Shown here: piece by piece, positions 48,256 through 60,300 of the stretch | How positions within the stretch are numbered: the stretch's first letter is position 1 | Layout: every line of letters begins with the position of its first letter | Assembly (NCBI RefSeq): GCF_031143425.1 | Contig: NC_090448.1 | Span: forward strand, 329,604,177-329,668,176 | Length of the DNA stretch: 64,000 nt | Reading direction: 5' to 3' | DNA from: Pleurodeles waltl | Lineage: Eukaryota > Chordata > Amphibia > Caudata > Salamandridae | Program-made: the position numbers and the translations under genes | The notes under the pieces: model-generated | Database searches by the model: none | What the model saw: the letters and a program-made list of their open reading frames with translations, nothing else | Told to the model about the DNA's origin: nothing

Positions 48256-49330
48256 TTATCCTGTAGGAGTTGAAGTTGTCTGAAATAATGTTCTTAGTAC
48301 AGCCTGTCCTACTGTGGCTTGTTGTGTTGCCAACACATCTACACAGTAATGCTTAGTAAATGTATGGGGCGTAGACCAGGTGGCTGCTTTACAAATTTCT
48401 GTCATTGGTATATTACCAAGAAAAGCCATTGTGGCGCCTTTCTTTCTAGTGGAGTGTGCCCTTGGAGTAATGGGTAATTCTCTTTTAGCTTTAAGGTAGC
48501 AAGTTGGACTGGATTTAACTATCCATCTGGCAATGCCTTGTTTGGATATAGGGTTACCTGCATGTGGTTTTTGGAAAGCTACAAACAATTGTTGTGTTTT
48601 ACAAAATTGTTTTGTTCTGTCAATGTAATACATTAGTGCTCTTTTTATGTCTAATGTATACAATGCCCTTTCTGCTACTGAGTCTGGCTGTGGAAAAAAG
48701 ACTGAGTTCCACCGTTTGGTTTAGATGAAACAGTGGTATGACTTTTGTTAAGAATTGTGGATTTGTCCTGAGAACCACTTTATGTTTATGTATTTGTATA
48801 AATGGTTCTTGAATAGTAAACACCTATATTTCACTAACTCTTCGAAGTGAAGTGATAGCTATCAGAAAAGCTACTTTCCAAGTCAAAAATTGTATTTGAC
48901 AAGAATGCATGGGTTCAAATGGTGGGCCCATGAGTCGTGTTAACACAATATTAAGATTCCACAAGGGGACTGGTGGTGTCCTTTTGGGTATGATTCTTTT
49001 TAGTCCTTCCATAAAGGCTTTAATAACTGGGATTATAAAAAGGGATTTTGAATGTTTAATCTGCAAACAAGCAGATATTGCAGTGAGATGTATTTTAATG
49101 GAAGAGAAAGCCAGATTGGACTTTTGTAAGTGTAGTAAGTAACTTACAGTGTTTTGTGTGGAGGCGTTCAATGGCATAATTTGATTAGCCTGGCAATAGC
49201 AGACAAACCTTTTCCATTTGTTAGCGTAACAATGTCTTGTGGGTTTTCTTGCTTGTTTAATGACTTCCATACACTCTTTGGAAAGGTTTAGGTATCCAAA
49301 TTCTAAGACTTCAGGAGCCAGATTGCTAGG
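48256..49330 (-). pseudogene. DIRS A tyrosine recombinase (broken)
   Basis: The tyrosine recombinase integrates the circular DNA copy. Reading minus: LAPEVLEFGYLNLSKECMEV, then the core-binding part (HLTAISACLQIK), then the first catalytic Arg in AITSLRRVSEI, H-x2-R in RAHSTRKKGA (48445-48459), a TWSTPHTFTKHY motif and the nucleophile Tyr (codon 48346-48348). All key residues are visible. The frame is interrupted: a CAG codon equivalent to that in element B is TAG here (48824-48826), and a frame change follows near 48650-48820. The start overlaps the end of the RT/RNase H frame (stop at 49303), as is common in DIRS. Confidence 0.85.
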
Positions 49331-50267
49331 TTGAGCGATGCTGTATTCGGGTGTCTGAACGGTTGGTTGTGTTGAGTTAACAGATCTGGTCTGTTTGGTA
49401 GTTTGATGTGGGGTACCACAGATAGGTCCAACAGTGTTGTGTACCAGGGTTGGCGTGCCCAAGTTGGTGCTAGAAGTGTTAGTTTGAGTTTGTTTTGACT
49501 CAGTTTGTTGACCAGATAAGGAATGAGCGGGAGAGGGGGAAAAGCGTAAGGAAATATCCCTGACTAGCTGATCCATAGAGCATTGCCCTTGGACTGAGGG
49601 TGTGGGTATCTGGACGCAAAGTTTTGGCATTTTGCGTTTTCTTTTGTAGCAAACAGATCTATGTTTGGTGTCCCCCAGTGGTGGAAGTGATATTGTAGGA
49701 TCTGGGGATGTATTTCCCACTCGTGAGTTTGTTGGTGATCTCGACTGAGATTGTCGGCTAACTGATTGTGAATGCCTGGTATATATTGTGCTACTAGGCG
49801 AATGTTGTTGTAAATTGCCCAATGCCAATTTTTTGTGTGCTAAGAGACACAGCTGTGACGAGTGTGCCCCCCCGTTTGTTTAGATAATACATTGTTGTCA
49901 TATTGTCTGTTTTGACAAGAATGTGTGAAGGGGCTGAAAGGCCTTTATTGCTAGAAAGACTGCTAACAGTTCTAGGTGATTTATGTGCATTTGTTTTTGC
50001 TGATTGTCCCACTGACTTTGCATGCTGTGATTGTTGAGGTGTGCTCCCCACCCAATCATGGATGCGTCTGTTGTGAGAATGACTTGAGGCACTGGGTCTT
50101 GGAAAGGCCGCCCTTTGTTTAAATTTACCTGGTTCCACCATTGAAGCAAAGAGTGCGTTTGGCGGTCTATCAACACTAGATCTTGGAGTTGACCCTGTGC
50201 CTGCGTCCATTGTTTTGCCAGGCACTGTTGTAAGGGCCGCATGTATAGCCTTGCGTTTGGGACAATA

Positions 50268-50355
50268 GCTATGCATGAGGACATCATGCTTAGTAGTTTC
50301 ATCACAAACCTGCTATGCATGAGGACATCATGCTTAGTAGTTTCATCACAAACCT
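50268..50355. repeat. 44-bp exact tandem duplication in DIRS A RT
   Basis: 50268-50311 is repeated exactly at 50312-50355 (starts GCTATGCATGAGGACATCAT). Because 44 is not a multiple of three, the frame changes here. Element B has a single copy. Confidence 0.95.
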
Positions 50356-50894
50356 GACAGTGTATTGTTGGTTTGGTTGAATGTTTGATTTTATATTTTG
50401 AAACAACTGCACCCTTTGTGGACTTGGAGTGGCAGTTGCTCTTTGTGTGTTGAGTGTTGCTCCCAAATAATGTTGTATTTGGGATGGCTGTAAACGAGAT
50501 TTTTGGTAATTGATAGAAAACCCTAGTTTGTGTAGAGTATCTATTACGTATTGCGTGTGAACGTGACATTGTTGTTGAGTGTTGGCTTTTATTAGCCAAT
50601 CGTCCAGATACGGGAATACGTGCATGTAATGTCTTCTTATATGAGCTGCTACTACAGCTAGGCATTTTGTAAATACCCTGGGGGCTGTTGTTATTCCGAG
50701 CGGCAACACTTTGAATTGGTAATGTTTGCCTTGTATTACAAACCTGAGGTATTTTCTGTGAGATGGATGGATGGGTATGTGAAAATACGCATCCTTGAGA
50801 TCCAGTGTTGTCATGTATTCCCCTTGTATTAGTAAGGGAAGTACGTCCTGAAGTGTTACCATGTGGAAATGATCTGATTTGATGAAGAGATTCA

Positions 50895-51497
50895 GGGGGT
50901 CATTCTGACCCTGGCGGTAAATTCCACCAGGGCCAACGACCGCGGGAGCACCGCCAAGAGGCTGGCGGTGCTCCCTTGGGCATTCTGACCGCGGCGGTAC
51001 AGCCGCAGTCAGAAACAGAAAACCGGCGGTGTACCGCTGGTCTTCCGCTGCCCTGGGGAATCCTCCATGGGGATTCCGACCCCCATACCGCCATCCTGTT
51101 CCTGGCGGTTTTGGCCGCCAGGAAGAGAATGGCGGTATGGGGTGTTGTGGGGCCCCTGGGGGCCCCTGCAGTGCCCATGCTAATGGCATGGGCACTGCAG
51201 GGGCCCCCGTAACAGGGCCCCACAAAGATTTTCAGTGTCTGCCATGCAGACACTGAAAATCGCGACGGGTGCAACTGCACCCGTCGCACCCCTTCCACTC
51301 CGCCGGCTCCATTCGGAGCCGGCATCCTCATGGAAGGGTGTTTCCCGCTGGGCTGGCGGGCGGCCTTCTGGCGGTCGCCCGCCAGCCCAGCGGGAAACCC
51401 AGAATACCCGCGGCGGTCTATTGACCGCGCAGCGGTATTCTGGCGGGCCCAGCCAGGCCGGCGGCTACCGCCGCCGGCCGGGGTCAGAATGACCCCC
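50895..51497. mobile_element. 603-bp GC-rich hairpin MITE inside DIRS A RT
   Basis: Terminal inverted repeat of 17 bp (GGGGGTCATTCTGACCC) and TCA on both sides (50892-50894, 51498-51500), a 3-bp target-site duplication. Internal perfect or near-perfect stems: 51158-51208 (23 bp), 51227-51261 (16 bp), 51262-51287 (11 bp), 51302-51323 (9 bp), 51341-51397 (22 bp) and others at 51050-51150 and 51398-51450. No gene. A 3-bp duplication and G-rich ends suggest a PIF/Harbinger-type MITE, which is inference. It is absent from the homologous place in element B. Confidence 0.9.
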
Positions 51498-51899
51498 TCA
51501 GTGTTCTGAGATTTAAGATAGGCCTTAACGTTTTGTCTTTTTTGGGATAAGGAAATACAGGGAGTAAACTCCTGTCCCTTTTTGGTGATAAGTCACTAGC
51601 TCTATGGCTTGTTTTTGTAGTAGTGAATGGACTTCTATTTGTAATAGGTCTAAGTGTTGTGGAGACAATTTGTGCGGTCTTGGTGGAACACCTGGAGGGA
51701 ATGTTGTGAACTCTATGCAATAACCATGTTGGATAATTGATAGGACCCACGTGTCTGTGGTAATGTGTGTCCAATTGTGGTTGCATTTGGTTAGCCTCCC
51801 CCCCACCGGTGATAAGTGTTCGGGAAGTGTGAAAATGAAGTCACTGTTTGCTAGGGCTTGGTTTGGAGGGCTGGAATTTCCCTCTTCCTCTTGGGAATT

Positions 51900-53870
51900 G
51901 TGCTCTGTAGGAACCACAAAACCCCTCTCTCTGGTACTGAGATTGGTAGGTGGGTTTAGTTTGGGAGGTGGATGGTTCTGATGGCTGTTGTCTAAACCCC
52001 CCCTAAACTGTGGTTTCCTAAATGTTCCTCTGTATTGTGAGGAGTAGAGCACGGCCATGGCTTTGGCCGCGTCTGTATCTTTTTTCATTTTCTCGATCGC
52101 GGTATCCACTTCCAGCCCAAATAACTGCTGCTGATTAAATGGCATATTCAATACCGCCTGTTGTATTTCTGGCTTAAATCCAGAACTTCGCAGCCATGCA
52201 TGCCTTCGAATAGACACTGCTGTGCTGACAGTCCATGCTGCTGTATCAGCAGAGTCTAGGGCAGACCGGATTTGGTTATTTGATATGGCCTGTCCCTCTT
52301 CGACCACTTGTTGGGCACGTTTTTGGTGTTCTTTGGGCAAATGCTGGATGATGTCTTGCATTTCGTCCCACTGGGCCCTGTCATAGCGAGCAAGTAGGGC
52401 TTGTGAGTTGGCAATTCGCCACCGATTGGCTGCTTGCGATGCGCCTCTTTTCCCCGCAGCGTCAAATTTTCGACTCTCCTTATCAGGGGGTGGCGCATCC
52501 CCTGATGATTGTGAATTAGCCCTTTTTCTTGCAGCCCCCACAACCACTGAGTCCAGAGGGAGCTGTTGAGTAATAAACACTGGGTCTGACGGGGGCGGTT
52601 TATATTTCTTTTCGACCCTTGGCGTGATAGCTCTCCCTTTTACAGGTTCTTGGAAGACCTGTTGTGCATGTTTAAGCATGCCCGGTCACATTGGCAAACT
52701 TTGGTAGGAAGCCTGGATGCCTGAGTGTTGAACAGGAAGTCATCCTCCACCGGTTCTGAGTGCATTGTTACGTTATGGAATGTAGCTGCTCTGGCTAGTA
52801 CTTGCGTGTATGCTGTACTGTCCTCTGGTGGTGAAGGCTTGGTTGGACAACACTCTGAGCTATTGTCCGATATAGGTGGGTCGTAAAGATCCCAGGGATC
52901 TGCATCATCTTGAGTCATCCCAGTGTGTGTGGGTGACTGCGCGATCGGTGTACCCACTGGTGACAATTGTGGTGATTGCAGTGGGGATGTTTGTGGTGAG
53001 AAATGTGGTGGGGGTGACTTTTCTCTAACAGCTTTGGCTTTCAGTTGCATTTCTGTCTCTTGAAAAGCCAGTGTTCTTTTTGACTTGAGTGGAGGGATGG
53101 TTTGTATCTTCCCCGTGTCCTTCTGGATTTGTAACCTTTGCTGTGTTTGGTCATGTTCTTCTAAATCCAGTTCCTGCTCAAATCTGTGTCTTTCTTTGAG
53201 CTGCAGAGAAAGCCCTTGCTCTTCAGTGTAGGAAGAACGTTCGACTCCGAAGCCGGTTTTTTCGGTACCGAAATTCCCATCGAAATTGTCTTTTATGGTT
53301 CCGATAAGCTCTTTCGCGGCTTGCCCAACTCGATTACTCGATGCCGACTTTTATCGGTGCCGGATTCTCGACCGGAGTCGGAAGTCTTCGGCAAATCTTT
53401 GGCCTTTTTTTCGGTGCCGATGTTACTTGATCACCTTCTTTTCTGTGGGTTGAGCCATGGCCTTCTAGCAGTGGCGTCCCCGTAGCCTTGGGTTTTTTGG
53501 TGTGACCCTGGGTGTGGGACGGGGCAGGTGTACTCACTGTTTGCCGCGCCGTCGAAGATCTAGCACCGTCGGATTCATCTGAGTCCGATTCTTGGATGGA
53601 AATTCTCATCTCTTCTTCTTCGACGTCGAGATGTTGTTTCGGCTTCGACGCCATTTGAAGGTCTTCTTGGATTGAAACGCTCGGCAAGCTTCACAAGTAT
53701 CCTCTCTGTGTTCGGACGACAAACACAGGTTACAGACGCGGTGCTGGTCTGTATAAGGATCCTTTGCGTGACACTTAGGACGGAAACGGAAGGGGGACCG
53801 GTCCATTAGTGTTCGACGACGGGTGTGGTCAGGCCAAGCAGGCCTTGGTGAAGAGCGGAAGCCCCGAAGG
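51900..53870 (-). pseudogene. DIRS A gag (broken)
   Basis: A structural protein of the retrotransposon particle, read minus in several frames. It starts around MDRSPFRF (near 53805) with a cysteine/histidine cluster (PKCHAKDPYTDQHRVCNLCL, then EDTCEACRAF). An acidic/Ser-rich linker, a TQDDADPWDLYDPPI segment and the core motif IRRHAWLRSSGFKPEIQQAV with LNMPF...LFG follow, and the tail is QYRGTFRKPQFRGG. The cysteine cluster may bind nucleic acid. Compared with element B, a frame slip after RGG runs the tail into the RT frame. Other frame breaks lie near 52660 and 53600. Confidence 0.75.
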
Positions 53871-54009
53871 GCCGCCGAAGCGGTCTTGATGTTGGTGCCG
53901 ATACGAAAAAAACTAAACCTGTACCGAACGTAAACAATACAAATTAATTTTCGATTCTTTTTTAAGTTTCCTGATTCGAAATACGGAGCGAAGAGGAACA
54001 CGTCCGAAC

Positions 54010-54203
54010 CCGATGATGGAAAGAAAACAATCTAAGATGGAGTCGACGCCCATGTGCAATGGAGCCGAAAGGGAGGAGTCACTCGGTCCCGTGACTCGAA
54101 AAGACTTCTTCGAAGAAAAACAACTTGTAACACTCCGAGCCCAACACTAGATGGCAGGAACAGTGCACAGCATGTGTATCTGCAGCTACACATGTCATTG
54201 AAC
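54010..54203 (-). repeat. DIRS A right terminal inverted repeat
   Basis: Reverse complement of the left terminal repeat across the GAGTCGACGCCC, CACTCGGTCCCGTGACTCGA and CACTCCGAGCCCAACACTAG blocks. It ends ACACATGTCATTGAAC. The last ~35 bp differ from the left end and match the second half of the internal complementary region. Confidence 0.9.
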
Positions 54204-54254
<51 letters not shown>

Positions 54255-54261
54255 TATATAT
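54204..54261. repeat. (TA)n microsatellite flanking DIRS A
   Basis: An ATATGTATATA... run directly abutting the right terminus of DIRS A. Similar TA-rich DNA lies left of the element (47723-47744). Confidence 0.9.
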
Positions 54262-57200
54262 CATTGCTCGGTTTCTCAGATGTCCCTTAACATCAGAACA
54301 ATCCCGCTTTATTATATTATAACTAGCAAGAAAATAAAATCACTTAATGGTCTTAGCCATAAGGCTCAATTCTTGAATCAACCAGACCATGCGCCCATTC
54401 TCGTATACACACTCTCCTCATAGAGATCCTGAAATGTGTGTCATTTACTCTGTTTTTAAAAAAAGCTGTCTATGAGCACAGCCAAGTATGAACCTTCGGA
54501 CATTTTGTGTCTCACAAAGATGGATTCAGGCTACCCGGTGAAAACAGTAAAGGGCTTTACTGCTCCCGCTGAACTATGCACATGTTCAGGCACTTTAAGC
54601 TTCCTAAGTTCTTTACATTATGAACAAACTATTAAACGCTCAGTTTTTGTATTGATTACATTCAAGAAAACTGGTTGAACACCGTTTCATCATCTTAGGT
54701 ACCGAATTCCTCTTAACACATTTCAGACACACTATCTCCTTCATAGGAGGTTCACAAAATTACCAAATTTAGTAATTTTCTATAAATCAAAAGACTATAA
54801 AAAATAAAGTGTAATTAAACGTAAATTATCACAACCAATACTCAAATCAATCTATCATTTCACATCCTTGACGTTGCAAAGGGCGCATTCCGATCCAAAA
54901 TACATTGGCTTTTGGAATGCCACCACAGTACAACTAAAGTGTTAATTTATTCTTCCCATGAACCCTGACTTCAAGTAGTCTGATGACAGTCTGTTTCTTC
55001 CCATCTGTCCTGGGTTAATTATAATTTAATGTCCATCCTCGCGTTTAAACCATGCAGGTATCTTGTTTGTTGTAAAATAATTAAACCAATTACTCTTGCT
55101 ATTCAAATATTTAATATGATGAATACAAGAATTACACATTTAATAATTTATTGATACAACGGCAAGAGAAGTGCTGTTAGTTGAGCAAAGAAGACATATT
55201 TTAGGATGATGCATTCTCCTTTACTGGGTGCTATTCACTGTGAGCGATGATCCATCAGTTAAAACGAGAGTGTTAAATAGTGGATTTCTTTAATTCTTCT
55301 TTAGATCTCCTCTAGAGTAGTCAGATCATCAGATGCTCAGTTTTTATTCAAAAGCGGTAGACTGGTGAAAGAAAAAATACTAAGCCATCATTGGTGACCT
55401 TTAGTAGCAACAAAACTAACAAAAACCTTACTCCGGTTCTTTGCAGTGAGTGTCCTAAATGGCCATTAGATGGAAGTGCTGGGGACACTGTGAACTGGTA
55501 CAACAATACCATTGCATCTTTCACAGATGAATGTGCATGTGCTAGATTTCAAAACACTGAGCAGGATGGAAAACAGCACCCTTGACTCCCTCATGAGCAT
55601 CCCAATCCTGCTTCAATTCAGGAAAGAGTTGAAATAACAGCTGTTAAGACTCCTATCTGATGTAGTAACAAACCACAAGCTAGCTATCTCTCAAATTACC
55701 TTTTGACTGTACACTTGCCTTTGTCTCTCTAGAATGCTGTGCTGCTTTTTGGCTAGGTTTGTAGTATGCAAATACTGCATACATACAGACATACATTTAT
55801 TTATATTTACAAATGTAATGAAACCCAAACATGGTTCTCGGGGGAACGTAAAACATTACAAACTCAGGAATGGACAGTAGAACTACAATGCAGAAGAATC
55901 TATATGATGTCTATAAATTGGAACTAACGTAGACCGGGACATCAAACAATCAGGCCATTCAAGATGTAAAAAGACTTAAGACTGACAAATTAGGGAAGCG
56001 GTCAATTCAAACATGACACTCTTTTAGGTGCCTAAACAGCTGGAGAGCACCAACCCTTAGAATACTCAGTAAGATGCCAGCCAAGTGATGGGATACTGTC
56101 CAAAACAATTTCAAGGGAAAGGATAAGGTAGATAATTTGTACTAAGACTGTGGTCCCTGATAAAAAATGTGAAATACAGGCGATAACTGCATTCATGGGG
56201 ACTATGTGATGGAAGTGACTAGCGGTTATGTGAGATTGGAGGCAATACTTTTTTTCCTCTGCCTTTCTAGATCTCATGGAACAGGTTCTCAAGCATATAA
56301 GATGGATCTTCATAGTTATACAACCCACCTGTGAGAGTATGGAGAAAATCTTAAATTTGCACATGATTTAGGTTTTTTTATCCACGTGAGCAAGAAAATA
56401 ATGAGCAACCTGCTCATCAGAGACTGAGGGTTTACAAACTATTCCATATCTTTGACAGCAATCAGTTTTAGGTTGTGCATTAAGGTGTTCTGGATCTGCC
56501 CTTCCTCTCAATTTCAGCCCAGGCATCTATAAATATATTTGTGACAGTAATATGTTGTAATATGATCACTGCCTAACTGCCTGAATCTCACTGTGAGTGA
56601 GAGTCAGGCAAACAGGCACTTTCGGCAGGGCACTCCACAAGTGTGCATTAAATCAGAAAGGTAAGGGCTACGTAGCGATGTCATTCCTAAAGATTGCTAG
56701 TTCCACAGGATGAGCGCAGTTAAACCTCTGCATTACAAATTTCATCTACCCTTGTGAGTTATAGGCAGCAGACTGGCATGAGGCTGTGCATCACTCACTT
56801 GACGTAACTCAATTCTTCTCCACTAGTCACAAGGTCAGATGAATGACCCCACTCGATTTTGCAACAAACAGAAAAGAGTGGAGTCAAGTGGTGCCATCTT
56901 GTGCCAGCCACATAAGTGACATGATACTGCTGCGCAGAAAGGGTTTGTGCTTAGCTGTGCTGCTAACTGAATAAAACAGAACAGGGACAACACATCCTGA
57001 AGACAGCCTGAGCACCTGTCAGACTCAACAACTCACAGGCTGCAGGGCTAGCAGAGAAGATGAGACATGTAAGCGTACACGGGCTCACAGGTTAATGGGG
57101 CAGCACTTGAAGCTGCTGAGAATTAATCTGGACAAACCTTGTCTATTTTTTGCTTTCTTTCTCTGCATCCATTTCCCATTTTATCTCTCTTACTTCTTAG

Positions 57201-59226
57201 CTTGCTCTAGCCCACCCTCTTCCCCCACTTCGTATGTTTCACTCTGACATCCAAAAATGTTTTAGTGCCCTTCCTTAATTGTCTCAATCTAACTTCACTG
57301 TTGTCCTCTTGCCTTCCAGTCTCACTTTGCTCCACACTTTTTGATCAGTCACGTTCATTTTCTGTACTACACATCTTAGTGTTTCCTCAGGCTGCTACAT
57401 ATTTTCTGCATCCCTGTAATTAAAAAAAGTTTGTTTCTATTCTAAAATTAAAACCTTAAAATGGTAATCTGGCAACAATAGTAGAATATTAAGTGTTAAT
57501 ACATCCCTATACATCAGAAATCTCAATTGTGCTATCTTTCACAGCCATGTTATGCTTATTCTGCTCTTTTCCCTCTCCCGAGGACCATGGTTTGGATTTG
57601 GTAGTAGTTGGTCCCAATTCTGCATGTGTATTGTGTGTATGCAAGTATGAATGTCCATTTCCCTGCATTATGTATGTTTGTAGGCCTATGTGCAAGGATG
57701 AACTGCCTATGTGATTTGGGTTTACTTTCAGAGTGCATCAACCATACATATATTCAAAGTTTCCTAGATACTGTTGAAGACTGGTGTGAAGTATCAGGAC
57801 CCGCAGAACAGCTTCCAATACTGGTATGAGCAACTCCGTGTTCCTGCCAGCGAGTACTCCCCTGTCCAGTGCCCCTGCAGCAACTACAATTTTGAATTTA
57901 ACTTAGGCCAGTGTTTTTCTTTTGCTTGGGAATATGAGCATGGGTATGCACATTTGAAGAGCACTTTGTCTACATTTTTGAGTTGTTAGGACTAAGGCCG
58001 AGAAATTCGGTTAACTTTTGACCCACTAGTAGTACTTTAAATTCTGTTTTTTTTTGTTTAAAGCTAAATAAATAGCAAAAGGCAGCTTCACACAACTCCC
58101 GTAATTTAAGGACAGGTCTGCATTGACAGAGCACCAGTAAACAAAATGGTACCTAGCAAGCAGGATTGTTGGCAACTACCTTGCTTTAAGAATCAAAAAC
58201 ATTTACACTGGTTCAAAGTCAATGACTTTAGAGTGCAGAGTGAATCCATAACTTATGAGAAAGCATGAATATATCACTCATTGATCCCGCTTAGTCCCAT
58301 GCCTAATGCGAAACAGTTTATCTAGTCCTGGTTTTATAATTTACAATGTATCAACTGTGATCTTGCTATTTGTAATAACAATGTATAATTAACTCTGACT
58401 ACAAACTACCACCATTCACCATTAATTATAACGGGCCATGGAATTCTTTCTTGGTTAGGTAAGATAGGGCCCTTAAGTGGGATTCAGCGTGGAATCAATT
58501 GACCATGGAATCCCCCCAATATTGTGTGCAATTGTAGAATTACCTTGTCGGGCTTGAAAATAAGGTTTGCTCAGGTTTGATAGCAGAGTGCCAACTTTCC
58601 AGAAGCTTGCTTAATCACCAGAAGGTACTCACAAATGTGTACACCTGCAGGTTTGGCCTCCAAAAAAGGGGAGGTGACTCTCAGACAATGTTCCTCTTTC
58701 CAATATACGTATTCTTGTACTGAAGAACTATCAGATCTCTACCTGTTGTGTGTCTATTGTTGAGATGACTGTGGGGAAATAGCAGGAGAAGACCACATGC
58801 AAATGGGCATTTGCCAAAATGTCCAGAAGTGGAGCTTTGCAAGAGAAATTTACCAAAAACTGACAAGTAGAGGTTCCCAAGAGAGGTGAGAAGCCCTAGC
58901 CAGAGAACCTTTACACTTGACACTGACTTTTAATATAATAGTGTGCACCTTAACAGGACCAATGGCAGAAAAGGCACATAGAAGACTAAGGAAACAAAAG
59001 AAGTGACAGTCACATGAACGTTGAAAAAAGAATGCCCAGGACACAGTGACACAGTCAAAATGAAAATTAAACCACAACCTGGGTGGCGATTGGGAAGGCA
59101 ACACTTACTGGAGGCTCAGGACCATGAACATGGAGGAACACGTGAGTTTGCAGTCTTTGTAATACTTTTAAGATACAAATATCATACAGATCAGTTTTCC
59201 AGCCTGGCATATTGGATCTGTTCCTC
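54262..59226. other. Unassigned intronic DNA between the two DIRS elements
   Basis: I searched both strands for an AMT exon and other vertebrate exons and found none. The open frames are short and look random. No named repeat was recognised. Confidence 0.4.
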
Positions 59227-59256
59227 ATATACATACATACATACATATATATATAT
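59227..59256. repeat. (ATAC)n/(TA)n microsatellite
   Basis: ATACATACATACATACATAT followed by a TA run ending where the first DIRS terminal unit begins. Confidence 0.9.
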
Positions 59257-60092
59257 GGAAAATGTCACATACCCAGTGTTCATCTGTTCGTGGCATGTTC
59301 CACTGCAGATTCACATGCTGTGCATTATCCTGCCATCTAGTGTTGGGCTCGGAGTGTTTCAAGTTGTTTTTCTTTGAAGAAGTCTTTTCGAGTCACGAGA
59401 TCGAGTGACTCCTCCTCTTCGGTTCCACTATGCATGGGCATCGACTCCATTGTTAGATTGTTTTCCCGCAGAGGGTACAGGAAGGAGTGATAGAGTATAT
59501 AGGTAAAAAATAAGAGATGTCCATGCTAATGTAAGGAAAATGTCACTTACCCAGTGTACATCTGTTCGTGGCCTGTTGCGCTGCAGATTCATATGCTGTG
59601 CACTGTTCCTGCCATCTAGTGTTGGGCTCGGAGTGTTACAAGTTGTTTTTCTTTGAAGAAGTCTTTTCGAGTCACGAGATCGAGTGACTCCTCCTCTTCG
59701 GTTCCACTATGCATGGGCATCGACTCCATTGTTAGATTGTTTTCCCGCAGAGGGTACAGGAAGGAGTGATAGAGTATATAGGTAAAAAATAAGAGATGTC
59801 CATGCTAATGTAAGGAAAATGTCACTTACCCAGTGTACATCTGTTCGTGGCCTGTTGCGCTGCAGATTCATATGCTGTGCACTGTTCCTGCCATCTAGTG
59901 TTGGGCTCGGAGTGTTACAAGTTGTTTTTCTTTGAAGAAGTCTTTTCGAGTCACGAGATCGAGTGACTCCTCCTCTTCGGTTCCACTATGCATGGGCATC
60001 GACTCCATTGTTAGATTGTTTTCCCGCAGAGGGTACAGGAAGGAGTGATAGAGTATATAGGTAAAAAATAAGAGATGTCCATGCTAATGTAA
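59257..60092 (+). repeat. Three tandem 278/279-bp DIRS terminal units
   Basis: GGAAAATGTCACWTACCCAG starts at 59257, 59535, 59814 and 60093 (the last is the start of element B). Units 2 and 3 appear identical over 279 bp. Unit 1 differs mainly in its first ~90 bp (CATACCCAGTGTTCATCTG, GGCATGTTCCACTG). Each unit holds the terminal repeat plus about 60 bp of adjacent internal DNA ending CCATGCTAATGTAA. Confidence 0.95.
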
Positions 60093-60256
60093 GGAAAATG
60101 TCACTTACCCAGTGTACATCTGTTCGTGGCCTGTTGCGCTGCAGATTCATATGCTGTGCACTGTTCCTGCCATCTAGTGTTGGGCTCGGAGTGTTACAAG
60201 TTGTTTTTCTTTGAAGAAGTCTTTTCGAGTCACGGGACCAAGTGACTCCTCCCTTT

Positions 60257-60300
60257 CGGCTCCATTGCGTATAGGCGTCGGCTCCATTGCGTATAGGCGT
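60257..60300. repeat. 22-bp exact tandem duplication in DIRS B terminal unit
   Basis: CGGCTCCATTGCGTATAGGC plus two further bases, present at 60257-60278 and 60279-60300, single copy in the other terminal units. Confidence 0.95.

Larger units (their letters stand above)
49303..51786 (-). pseudogene. DIRS A reverse transcriptase/RNase H (broken, interrupted)
   Basis: The order is: a WTHITTDTWVLSII N-terminal domain, YFLIPKK, LDLKDAYFHIPIHP, VLPLGITTAPRVFTK, and the catalytic YLDD box at 50599-50610. RNase H follows with TTDASMIGWGAH, HLELLAVFLAIKAF and VKTDN, then a PNIDLFATKENAK...QPWY connection segment and the stop at 49303-49305. Damage: one base is lost in the lysine codons after YFLIP (near 51540), the 603-bp MITE is inserted at 50895-51497, and a 44-bp tandem duplication at 50268-50355 shifts the frame. 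Confidence 0.85.
47745..54203 (-). mobile_element. DIRS-type retrotransposon A (end to end)
   Basis: A tyrosine-recombinase retrotransposon read on the minus strand: gag, then RT/RNase H, then YR. The ends are inverted repeats (47745-47960 against about 54010-54203), and an internal complementary region (48118-48221) joins the complement of the left end to a copy of the right end. This is the defining DIRS layout, used to rebuild the termini from a circular intermediate. No target-site duplication is expected or seen. The element is 6459 bp including a 603-bp MITE. Frameshifts, a stop in YR, a 44-bp duplication and the MITE make it inactive. The (TA)n at 54204-54261 abuts the right end. Confidence 0.92.

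Noticed and set aside
51029..51492. Open frames across the GC-rich block in DIRS A
   Set aside because: They are read through the hairpin MITE. Their Gly/Arg/Pro/Ala richness reflects palindromic GC-rich DNA, not protein coding.
54262..59226. Search for the upstream AMT exon
   Set aside because: No segment coding for the expected pre-ISVP region with a matching donor site was found on the minus strand, so the exon is taken to lie outside the window.
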